Assembly (NCBI RefSeq): GCF_003073045.1
Contig: NC_037594.1
Coordinates: 31,050,737 to 31,114,736, forward strand
DNA from: Pomacea canaliculata
Lineage: Eukaryota > Mollusca > Gastropoda > Architaenioglossa > Ampullariidae
Direction: 5' to 3'
Length of the DNA stretch: 64,000 nucleotides
Part shown: one piece after another, positions 48,801 through 58,925 of the stretch
Position numbering within the stretch: the first letter of the stretch is position 1
Layout: the number at the start of each line of letters is the position of its first letter
Made by a program: the position numbers and the translations under genes
Notes under the pieces: generated by a model
The model's input: only the letters and a program-made list of their open reading frames with translations
What the model was told of the DNA's origin: nothing
The model's database searches: none

Positions 48801-51800
48801 CAGCTGTAAGTACCGGGCTCAGCTAAATTCTATCTACAGCTTCTTGGACAAGAACAAGGAGAATGAAGTATTGCTGGCTGCGCTTTCAGAAACTCCATGC
48901 TTGTTGGTTGAAAACGAAGCTATCTTTGTCAAACCAGCTTCCTTCTGGATTGAAGACAACATTGATGATGTTGTACTCAGGCCATACAGGTACAGAATGT
49001 CCCAAGAAACGACCATGTGGCAAACTCTCTTTGTAGCTTGTGGTACCAGGAGGCGCCAGGACGCCAGTTTCTTGCGAGAGGTTTTATCGGAAATACAAGC
49101 TAAACATCTTCATAAGTCATCTCAAAGGGAGACTAATCGCGATTTGAAGCTCGTCATCCAGATTCTAGAGACTTTGAAAGATTTTCCACCTGAAGAACGC
49201 AGAGACATCATTCTGCCCATAGCACACCGTGAACGTCAGCTTCTCCGATTCAGACCTGCTGTAGAATGTACTGTAGGAGACATCCAATGGCTGATGGAAG
49301 CTGAGTCCCAGTGCAGTGGAGAGGAGGAGGTTGTGTTTGTTCATCCTAAGTTGCCTGTCAGCACTGCTATGGCCCTTGGTGCACTAGGTTTAATGGACAG
49401 AGCGCTGGATGAAACAGAAGACATTGACTATGCTTACCATCAGGTTGAACCACTCACTACACGCCTCCACAACCTTCTAGAAGATTCCTACACTGATGGA
49501 TTCTCTATCCCGAAAGAGCTTATTCAGAATGCAGATGATGCTGGCGCCAGGCAGGTCAAGTTTCTTCTCGATGAAAGACAGAATGAAGACTGCCGAGAAC
49601 ATCTCCTCCACCCAGAACATGGCGTCCCTTCAGGGGCCTGCACTCTGGGTGTTTAACGATGCAACGTTCTCTGACCAGGATTTTGCCAACATTGTCAAGC
49701 TTGGGGCAGGCACCAAAAAAGAAGATGCATCCAAGGTGGGGAAGTTTGGTCTGGGCTTCAACGCCGTCTACAACCTCTCTGATGTTCCTAGTTTCATCAG
49801 CAGGAACACGATAGCTCTCTTCGATCCTCATAAGAGACATCTGCCAAGAGGAAATCCTGGAATGAAGATTGATCTCAGCTTGTCTAAAAATAGAAGTCTC
49901 CTAAAAACAGTACCATCGCAGTTCAGACCTTTTGAGGGTGTTTTTGGGTGCTCTCTGAATCAAGAACAGTTTGTCGGATATCCAGCGACGCTTTTCCGGT
50001 TACCTTTCCGATCGGAGGAACAGGCGGCTCTCAGTGACATCAAGAAGGAGTCTTACTCCCCAGAGAAACGTAGACAGTTTTTGGCTATGCTAATCAAAAG
50101 AGCAGGCAACCTCCTGCTGTTCACACAGAATGTGAAGAGTGTGGAAGTGTTCCATTTACCGCGAGACGAAAAAAGCCCATTTAATATGACATGTCTGATG
50201 TCAGTGACAAGGAAATCTGCGATGTCAGCGCAAGGACCCCATCATGTTCTTCCAAATCCAATGGAAAGCATTCTACAGATATTTAGTCGTCAATTCCAAA
50301 ACTTTTTCCAAACCGGAACAGTTCCTCCAGATATACGATTTGCAGAGGAAGTGTCTATAGTGATGGATGTTAGGTCAGAGGCCAGACCTGTTTGTGATGT
50401 CCAGCAGTGCCTCAGTCAGACTGAGTGGCGCATTATCTGGGCGAGTGGAGTGAGCCAGAGTGCAAGACTGGCTCTCGCCAACAAAGATCAAGGATTCATT
50501 CCTCTGGCCGCGGCAGCAGTGCTACTTAAAGACAAGACAATACTGAGCATGAACAATTGTCCTTTTGGATTTTATCAGGAAGGTCATCTTTTTTGTTTCC
50601 TACCCCTCCCAGAACAGATGGAAGCAGCCTATGCTGCCAGTTCATCTAAACGGAACGTTTGCACTGACGTCCAGCCGGCGAAACCTGTTGATAAGTACAG
50701 AAGAAGACATCGACAACAAGGGAGGCAACTGGAACTCTGCCCTCGTGTCTGATGCTGTGTGTCGAGCCTACGTTCTGCTGCTCCAGTCTCTGCAAGACCA
50801 TGTTGGTGCTAACTATTCATCCTACTATCAGCTTTGGCCGAGGTCTGAGAACGGCCTGTCCTTAGTCGACAGCTTCTACACCTGCCTGATAAATGACAAC
50901 TATTCTGTATTTCCTTCACAAACTCGTTGGGTGTCGTTTCACGAGGCTACATTCTTTGACCCTGCATTTCGCTTCTCTCAAATTGGAGACCTGGCGTTTA
51001 GAACTGCACTGGAGTTAAAGAAAGGCCAGATAATGTTAGTCGACATTCCCATTGAAATAGCTGAAACTTTTGGCAAGACTCGAAACAGTAATGCTTTCTC
51101 TAAAAAGTGTTTGTCAGAGGATTTCTTTTACGAACACATTTTTTTCCCCAGCATCGTCAGCGATTTCTGGAAGACTCCAGACAAAGTAAAAGTGAGGGAC
51201 ACCCTCACACTGCACGCTATCCTCAGGGGAAGTCAACATGTCAGAAGATTTGTGTCTACAGTTGCCTGCATCCCTTGCGATGTCTCCCATGAGCTCAAGA
51301 CTCCGCATGAACTCGTCCATCCGTTGTGTGATGCCGCTGTCTTGTTCTTGCCAGCTGATGGAAGATTTCCACAAAACGGAAGTGAAGAAGGAGCTGTTGA
51401 CTTTTGCCAGTCGGAGTGTCTGATGCGCTTAACTGAGTTAGGCATGAATGACGATGATCTCCAGTGGAGAGACATCATCCAAAGAGCCAACTCAGTGAAA
51501 GATTTATTAGCACTTGACAAAAGTCTGGCATTTTCCAGAGCTGTGAGTATTGTTGATTATCTTGCATCAACAAGTTCTTGCAGCAAAACACTTCGCATCT
51601 TACAATATTCTCCTGATGAAAAAGAACAGTTGTCCCGGACAGAGTTTCTTCCAGTTCTGACTAAGCCACGGGACTGGCCCTTTCCGTGGTTTGAGGATGA
51701 CATTCAGCCTCGGCTAGCTGCTCCGTGCCAGCTGTATCCCAGCAGAATGACCAATCTTGTATCATGTACACAGAAATTGCTAGACGACTCCTCCACATCG

Positions 51801-54800
51801 TCTCTGCGGCTGAAGACGACTAAAGAATCTCGCAGTATAGTACACGACAGTCTAAAGATTGTTACCCAAGAGCTGCCTGCTCATGAAGACACTGTGAAAT
51901 CCGCTGTGAACCAGCTTCTCACTGTGGCCAAGTTTCACGAATCACATCAGGAAATTGAAAGTGTGACGCAGAAAACAAACAAAATTTCGCGAACTGTTTA
52001 TTCATTTCTCCAAATATGCATTCAAAGCAGTGAAGTTGTAAACAAAGAGGAACTTATTGAAAACCCATTAAAAACTGAACGAATCATCTGGACAGGCTCC
52101 TTTTTCTATCACCCTTCAAGGCTGGCATTTACTGTTAAGTTAGCATGCCCTCCGTACCTTCAGGAAATCAGCAGCAAGTCTGAATTTAAAGCTCTTTTCC
52201 AGTTCTTAGGAGTCAGAGAGAAGTTTGGCACTCAGGACATGTTGGGAGTGATGGAAGAGATGAAACAAGATGTCGGAGACAGGCAGCTGTCAGACGACCA
52301 AGTGGAGCTCTTTTGTAGGGCCGCACAACTCTTCTGCTTTGCTCGTCTGGAAACGCAAGACGTCCATCCTTTGGATCCAAAGCAAGTTTCTCTCCCGGAC
52401 AAGGAAGGATTCTTGCGGTGTGTGAGCAGTTTGTGCCTGGATGACTCTTCTAGCCTAAGGCTGAAGCCTGGTATGCACTTCATCCATGGCAAGTTCTCTC
52501 CTGAAGTCGCAAAGACTCTCGGGGTAAAAAGCAAGAACAGCAGCATTTTCAACAGTCATATGAAAGTCAAGCGGTTTGGTCAGTCAGAAAAATTGACCAA
52601 CCGCATCAAGCGACTGTTACAAGGCTACACGTGTGATGTTTCCATTTTCAAGGAATTCATACAAAACGCCGATGATGCTGGGGCGACAGAGATTCGCTTC
52701 ATCAAAGATTTCCGACAGTTGGGAACAGACAGTGTGCCAGACGGCTGGAAGGAATTTCAGGGCCCAGCACTGTGTGTGTACAACAACGCCGACTTCACCA
52801 GCAAGGACATTGCAGGCATTCAGAACCTGGGAGAGGGCAGCAAAGGGGAGGAAATGATGAAGACAGGACAGTTTGGAGTCGGGTTTAACGCCGTCTACCA
52901 CATCACTGACGTCCCCTCGTTCTGGACTCGACGAGATGGCACAGAGCAGGCCATCTGCGTGTGTGACCCTTGTGTACTTATTCCAACGAATGGCAGGAAC
53001 CTGGAATGGAACTTAATGACATTGACTCTTTAAAGGAAGAGTACCCTGATATGGTTGATGGTTACCTACTGAATACATTCGACATGTCTCAGCCAGCAAC
53101 ACTTTTCAGACTGCCTCTGAGAACTAAGTGGATGGCAACAAAATCCTCAATTAAGAAGGAACCAATGACAGAATATATTGTATCATCATTGCTGACAGAC
53201 TTTCTGAAAGATGCAAGTTTATGTTTGCTGTTCCTGAACAACTTACAAAAAATTGGCATCTACTCCACTAAAGATGGCCGTAAGCTTGAGACAGAGTACG
53301 AAATAGAGATGGTGATTGATAAGCGTAATGCCCTTAGAAAAGAAGCTTTTCGTGAGATCTTGAGTGGAGAAAGTGAGATGATGATAGATGATGGTTTAAG
53401 CTCTGGCATAGTGGAGATGAAATCTTCAGAGACTATTGTAAACTTTAGCCTCAAGGACAGCCATGGAGTACAAGAGGACTGGATTCAAGTCAACAGAGCT
53501 GGTTTCCTTGATGCCTCCAAAGCTCCAGAGAAACTACAGGACGATTGGAGAAAAGAGCATTTCCGGTTACTGCCACGAGGAGGAGTAGCAGTGAAGATAA
53601 AAACAACACAACCATCAGTAGCAGACACACCCGATCTACCATCGCCGAGTCAGCAAACCGCTTAGCAAACAAGATAACATCCAGTCTCGGGTGTTCTGCA
53701 CTCTTCCCCTGCCTGTGAAGACCGACCTGCCAGTCCACATCAACGGTCACTTTGCACTTGAACACGAGTCCCGCCGGAACCTATGGGACAGAGAAGATGA
53801 CAGCAGAACCACCTGGAACAAGTTGCTCTGCACAGATGTTATCGCACCCTCGTATGTCAAGGCGCTCGAGCAGGTCAAATTTGCTTGGTTTAGGACGAAA
53901 CATGAGGACGAAACTTCGACGGAAGCTGCTGCCAAAATAGTTGAGTTTTTTGCCCTGTTCCCCAGCATTCCTAAAACTGAGTCTTCATTCTGGAGCCCCT
54001 TAGTCGAGGCCTTCTACCAGGAGGTCATCAATGGACGTCAGGCGCTGTTTCCTGTCACGAGAGCAGATACACCAGGCGTCATCTGGACTTCCATCGTTAA
54101 AGAGAAAAGCTTCGCCGGTTACTTTAGAAGACCCCCAGAATACTCATCTCCTGTTTTACCTTATTACTCACAGAATGACACTGAGAAGAGAGTTTCCGAT
54201 GGAAAACTTTTGGAGTTGCTGAAGCGTTTGAACATGAAGATAGTTCAGGCTCCCCTGCACGTCTTCACTGCTCTCAAGAACTACGGAGCTGACAAGATAC
54301 AAGAAGCAACTCTAAGTGCCGTCCTCCCTTTCCTGAAGTCTTGTACAGCAACAGCCTCAGACACTTGTCAGTTGAAGAACCTTCCTCAGCCACTTGCTGA
54401 CCTTGGACTTGATGGGGAGGATGTACTAACTCTGGTTACATTTGTTCAAAAGTCTGCAGATTTTCCAAACAATATTTTTGGTCTTCCACTATGTCTTCTT
54501 CAGTCTGGCATTTTAGATGTCTTTTCAGTAGAACGGAAGGCTTTTGTTACCACCTTCTGTGACCTTTTTCCAATGCTGTCTGAAGAATTCCTTCATTGCA
54601 GTCTGCTGGACATTTCTCTAATTTTAACAAAGCATCATGTCTTTCAGTCTTCAACATTCAGCATCTAGCTTAACGATTGCATTTTTGTCTTGATCAGGAT
54701 TTGTTCAAGATAGGACAGCCATGTGCACTGAACACTGGTCTTCTTCCTACTGAGGACTGGCTTCAGCGTCTCTGGAGTTTATCGAGTGCGAAGTAATATA

Positions 54801-57800
54801 AAAAAAACAGAACATCTCTGATGACAGCCTTCTTTGGTGCTTAAATGAATGGAGTTTAATACCTTGCAAGGTAGCTGGGAAGGAAGAATGTTTTCTGTAC
54901 CCAATCAAAGATAGAAAACGTGTTTTCTTCTTTCCTCCTCCACTTAATAGGACACATGAAACTCAAGCTGTCAGTGTGCTTCGAAAGCTCCCGTTGCCAG
55001 TCGTTGATCAGTCCGTCGTCTCTCGAAGGTTAGCGGAGAAACTCGTAGCGTCTGTCGGGAACCCGGAAAGCATCGTCGGTCTGCTGAGATCATTCGGCAA
55101 GTCCCTTCAACTTACACAGCAGGATGCCACCTTATTGTTGAACTACTTTAACTTCTACGCAAAAAACCAAATTCAGTTTTGTGCCATTTAATTTGCGAGA
55201 GATCCCGATGTTCTGTGCAATTGGAGGGCGTGTTACCTCCCTTGACTCTCGGAATGTTGTGCTCCTTCTACACGAACACATTCCACAAGACGGACTGGAA
55301 GTCTGGTCACAACAAACCAAAACAACTCTTCTGGACCAACAGCTTATACCAGATGAACTGTGTCGGCTTTTTCATCTGGACAAAACTTCCAATTTACACA
55401 TGATCTTCTGGAGACGATTTCTTTCAACCATAGAATATTGCCAGATGATTTTGTTAATGGTCATCTTCTTTACATTCGGAAGACATGTTACACTGTTTTG
55501 AAAGAGGCCAATGAAGTTGATGAGTTATTCAGAATTCTGTCACAAACAGCCTTCATTAGAATTGAGTCAGGCAGGATGTGTATACCATCGCAGTTCTACA
55601 GCCCGCACAATAATGTTTTTCACCAAATGCTTGATGTGGACAGGTTTCCGCCAGCACCATACTGCAATCGTGATTAGCGCGATTTCATGGAGAAAGCTGG
55701 TATGGTGAAGGAGGTGACAGTCAATATGTTCATCTCATATGCCAAACAGGTAGCAGCAGAAGGTGCGAATACACTGAGTGAAAAAACGTTGACAAGATCA
55801 TCAACACTTGTACAACATCTGTTTAAAAGAATGATCTGTTGAATTCTGAGCTCTTGAGTTCTGTTTGCAATATTTCTTTTGTGCGCCCTTGGTCCTTTAA
55901 GGAAACAGCTGAACATCTTCAAGGACTTGAGCAACTCTCTTCTCCGTTTGTAGCCAAACGCTTAGTTTCCTTCTCACAAAGTTGTCGTTCCTGTCACTGG
56001 CCGCTGCTGTGGAGCACGAAGGCCATTTTGCATCCAAAGGATGAACCAAATTACCATTTGAGGAATAGGCACCTGAACGATGTTTCAGAGAAACTTAAAT
56101 TTCAACAAGACATCCCCCTAGAACAGTTCAAGCAGCATGTTGTGAACGTATGTCAGGCGCTGAGCACTTCCACGTGCGTCCTTCTGCAGTCTAGCGATGG
56201 TCGAACAAAAGTAGAATGGCTCTTTCGTCAAATCTACCAGCATCTTACAAAGTGCCCTTCATGGGAAAAACATTTCTTTAAGGGCTTACCCTTGGTATTC
56301 GACATCTACAATGCCTGCATGTTGTATCCTGAGCAAGTGGTTATAAAACTCACATCAAGCGAGGCTGTGGATGGCTGGCTGTTTCGAGCTCCGAGAAACT
56401 ATGAAATGTTTGACAATCTCTTTGCCGAACTCGGAGTTACCTCCACTGTGACAGCTGACCACTATGTGAGGGTTCTAAACAAACTTCACGCAAAACATCC
56501 ACATCAGCCATTAGAAGGTGACTGGCTACAGTCTTGTAAAAAGTCTGTACAAGGTCTCTTTCGATGTTTAGAGGTTTCTTCCAAATTGAACAAAGAGGTG
56601 ATTTACTTGCCAAACGAACAGTTCTGCTTGAAACAATCAACATCTCTGATATTTTGTGACAGCGATGCTCTGAAATCGAGACTAAAGAACTGCTCTGAAA
56701 GATTTTTCCCCACCTTCATGCAGCTTGGTATGGACTGTGTCAGTCCTTGGAATACAATTTCTCTTCTTCCCTGATGGCCATAAGATGGCAAGGCTTTCTG
56801 AAATTACCATGGAGATGCTGCCCGATTCGATTTTGTCGACCAAAACAATTGGTTGCCTGGCACAGGATTTCAAGAGGAAGTTATTTCATGTGAACTTTGT
56901 GAATGGCATCACGCGGCTTATCTACCATATGTACGTAGCAAACAACAAACCAGTTCAAAGCACTTTTCGTCAAGAAGTGAAGGAAATGTTAGGAAGAATC
57001 GAGATATTTGAGATAGAAGATTTGCATACGGTGCTGGTCGTCGGCGAGCAAAAGGTGACAGGTAGTGAAGCAAAACATAAGATATTCAGAGACAAAAGGT
57101 TTCCTACCTGTGTTTTTGTTGACAGCAGAGCGACAGTCAGTGACGATGATGTTGACATTATTCTGACGGATGCTGTCATCGAAACAGTCGCCAAGGACCT
57201 CCATGAATTCCGATTTCTTTTAATTTCCATGTTGAAGTCAGATGATGTGCCTGCCATTCTCGACAAACACAACATTTCTTCCTACTATCAAGGTCCTACG
57301 ATTCAACCTGGATGGTATGTGAACTTTGATGACTTCTGTTTACTAGACAACAGTGTCGACAGCGCCTATGTCAATGATGAGAATGTTGTACTAGAGGTTA
57401 TGACCCTTTGATAGACAGCAAAGACATATTGAGGGAAGAACAGGAAATATCTATGCAGGTTGAGGAATCTGCAACCCAGGCTTTGAAGAATTAATGAAGA
57501 AGCTAGAGACGCTTGCCGACGATGTGAAGGTGATGAGCTCTCACCAGGTTTTTCTGTTCGCTAGAGTGATGGAGAGGAATCTGTGTGGGACAAGAACAAC
57601 ACATTACTCGCCCATGCTGCATGTCCTACCGAGTGGACGTTGGCAATAAGCGTACGATGGCGGTGTCTGCTGTCAAACTGTACAAGATACCAGCGACTTC
57701 TCAAGATCCATCTGACCTCACAGCCACGCCAGTGCAGTCGGATCCAAAGTCAGTCACTTCAGTAGTGAAGCAGGTTAAAGGTTGTCTTAAGGCTTCATTG

Positions 57801-58249
57801 CCAATCATTGGCGACAAACGCCTCCAGCTAAGTCTGCTGAAACGTTTGTATTTGCAATGGCATCCGGACCTAAAGACCACAGAACCACACGATTGTTTGA
57901 GGATTTTACGTGTCATCAGACAATCAGCACTAAGTAAGTCCAGCTCGGTTCTTAACAATGGCAATCAGCCGATGTTAACTGCGGTGTTCTTTGATCGGGT
58001 GTTCGCTCGGGGTCAACTGTATGCCTCACAGATTCCTGACGCCAGGGGAGAGCAGTCAAATGTCGGCATTCAGTCCAAAAGAGAAAACCCACAGCCAGGA
58101 GAGCGAGACGCTGGCTACGCCAAGCTTTTGAGGATCTGAAGATGGCCAAGAACTGCTCAGAGGGAAACAACTGGCTTTGTTTCATATACCATCAGGTGGG
58201 ACTTCGAGCTTGTGTGTGTGTGTGTGGGCGTGTATGCGTGCATGCGTGC

Positions 58250-58305
<56 letters not shown>

Positions 58306-58877
58306 TATTTCTGACTGCACACGAGACAGGAACATAGTGATAGTGAAAACCTGAAATAATCGAGAAAGTCTCCTGGGTAAATTACCTGATGGTCCAAAAA
58401 TAGTTTAGGCAGCGACCATGAATACGGCAATTTTGCCTGTACCTGCGAGTAGCAGATTTATCTGCCGAGATAAAGCAAACCCAGACAACAGTTCTGTTGA
58501 CAAGAAAAATGGTTGTCATGCTTGTACCTTTGTGTCTGTTTCATGTCCGCTGACCTGTCCTCCCATTGCATGGTTGTTTCACAGGCCGCGGAGAAGGCCC
58601 TCAAGGCTCTGCTGTTCTACAAGAACGCTGACCACAAGATGCTACATCCGGCTGAAAAGCAGAAGTGAAGATTCTCGCCAAAGCCACGCACAACAAGGAC
58701 TTACTGCAAGCGGCCGAGCGGTTGGAGCGACTGACAGGAGAAAGATGGAGGATGTCGTATCCGTTTGTACATTGGGGACCAGAGCTACCCGCCCACCTGT
58801 ACACTACGGACATGGCAAAGATGTCATGCAGTGAAACGGAGACAATTCTGACCATTGTAGCTTCACTCATGGTGTAA
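42893..58877 (+). CDS. SACS: Sacsin-like giant co-chaperone (SIRPT x3, XPCB-like, J-like, HEPN), frame interrupted
   Basis: Exons: 42893-43011, 43727-43852, 44522-44669, 44884-45569, possibly 45653-45751, 45915-46138, 46421-47034, 47342-58195 (giant) and 58585-58877, all with GT-AG borders; stop TAA 58875-58877. About 4,400 residues (human sacsin 4,579). Three SIRPT repeats start with HSP90-type ATP-binding motifs: EMIQNAEDAG...GRFGLGF, ELIQNADDAG...GKFGLGF and EFIQNADDAG...GQFGVGF. Near the C terminus are an XPCB-like strand pair (YRVDVGNKRT), WHPDL (J-domain HPD) and a HEPN domain starting ARRWLRQAFEDLK. Sacsin is a cytoplasmic, partly mitochondrion-associated chaperone regulator acting on intermediate filaments; orthology here is by architecture. 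The giant exon changes frame near 48.21, 48.71, 49.62, 50.63, 53.02, 53.65, 54.68, 54.79, 55.18, 55.39, 55.83, 56.76, 57.39, 57.48, 57.57 and 58.10 kb, and the last exon at 58.66 kb. An in-frame TAG lies at 55675. The first coding exon upstream of 42893 is uncertain. Confidence 0.93.
43938..44315 (-). mobile_element. Internally deleted non-LTR retrotransposon fragment, antisense in sacsin intron
   Basis: On the minus strand (44.31 to 44.13 kb) the sequence reads NPNKSVKINDGKTITSDAG, QRDRWMEHIEEIL and PPSFPDIPPPTEQL, typical of the linker just upstream of a LINE reverse transcriptase. After a stop it continues (44.08-43.95 kb) with NNDGGADDDIKSRINKARHA and FNTLRPIWNSRA, the conserved post-RT C-terminal segment of the same kind of element. 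The RT palm between them is missing, so this is a rearranged, dead copy. It sits in the intron 43853-44521, antisense to sacsin. Confidence 0.75.
45653..45751 (+). other. SACS: Possible optional in-frame sacsin exon (33 codons)
   Basis: Between the exon ending ...GQTNFQ (45569) and the one starting SQIFCF (45915), both phase 0, a stop-free 99-nt stretch follows a good pyrimidine-rich acceptor (catttcttctcggtag) and ends at TCG|gtcggg. It encodes a hydrophilic Gly/Ser/Lys-rich linker. Including or skipping it leaves the frame unchanged. The donor is weak, so it may be a cassette exon or simply intron. Confidence 0.4.
49441..50990 (+). other. SACS: Sacsin SIRPT repeat 2
   Basis: Opens with TRLHNLLEDSYTDG and ELIQNADDAGARQVKF (49516 on), followed by SLQGPALWVFNDATF, GKFGLGFNAVYNLSDVPSF (about 49.74-49.80 kb), ATLFRLPFRSEE and, after a frame change near 50.63 kb, LPVHLNGTFALTSSRRNL. 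This is the best preserved of the three HSP90-like nucleotide-binding sites. Frame changes at about 49.62 and 50.63 kb each disturb only a few residues. Confidence 0.9.
52590..53990 (+). other. SACS: Sacsin SIRPT repeat 3
   Basis: LTNRIKRLLQGYTCDVSI leads into EFIQNADDAGATEIRF (52653 on), FQGPALCVYNNADF, GQFGVGFNAVYHITDVPSF (about 52.87-52.92 kb), ATLFRLPLRT and, after further frame changes, VFCTLPLPVKTDLPVHING (53.69 kb) with HESRRNLW. The nucleotide-binding residues match repeat 2. Frame changes lie at about 53.02 kb (one base lost) and 53.65 kb (one base gained). Confidence 0.9.
57600..58877 (+). other. SACS: Sacsin C-terminal XPCB-like, J-like and HEPN domains
   Basis: YRVDVGNKRTMAVSAVKLYK (57.63-57.69 kb) resembles the XPCB strand pair. 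It is followed by LLKRLYLQWHPDL with the catalytic HPD at 57861-57869, the tripeptide J proteins need to stimulate HSP70 ATPase. After a one-base loss near 58.10 kb, ARRWLRQAFEDLKMAKNC starts the HEPN domain, split by an intron (58196-58584) after CFIYHQ and resuming AAEKALKALLFY. HEPN in sacsin is known to dimerise and bind nucleotides. A last shift at 58.66 kb (AAGTGAAG where AAGGTGAAG is expected) separates KQK from VKILAKATHNK. Confidence 0.88.
58210..58304. repeat. SACS: (TG)n microsatellite in the last sacsin intron
   Basis: Interrupted TG run of about 95 bp, the last ~55 bp pure, 15 bp into the intron that splits the HEPN domain. Z-DNA-prone and likely length-polymorphic. Confidence 0.95.
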
Positions 58878-58919
58878 TTAGCTGCAATGTTGTCTTTGCT
58901 AAATGGTGTGTCACATTGA

Positions 58920-58925
58920 AATAAA
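58920..58925 (+). promoter_or_regulatory. SACS: Poly(A) signal of the sacsin-like gene
   Basis: AATAAA begins 43 nt after the stop codon. Position and hexamer are as expected for cleavage shortly downstream; AT-rich non-coding sequence follows. Confidence 0.5.

Larger units (their letters stand above)
47342..58195 (+). other. SACS: Sacsin giant exon (~10.85 kb) with multiple frameshifts
   Basis: The acceptor gacattttcag precedes 47342 and the donor CAG|gtggga follows 58195. Everything between appears to be one exon, as in vertebrate SACS, whose last exon is exceptionally large. It holds the end of repeat 1, repeats 2 and 3, the region after repeat 3, the XPCB-like and J-like segments and the first half of HEPN. 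Successive frames (1,0,1,2,0,2,0,2,1,2,1,0,1,0,2,0,2 by coordinate modulo 3) join homologous sequence with only one or a few residues disturbed at each switch, which shows single-base gains or losses. One uninterrupted stretch exceeds 800 codons. Confidence 0.85.

Noticed and set aside
47342..58195. Several separate adjacent genes in place of one sacsin-like gene
   Set aside because: The successive frames line up as one continuous sacsin architecture with no promoters, start codons or splice sites at the switches.
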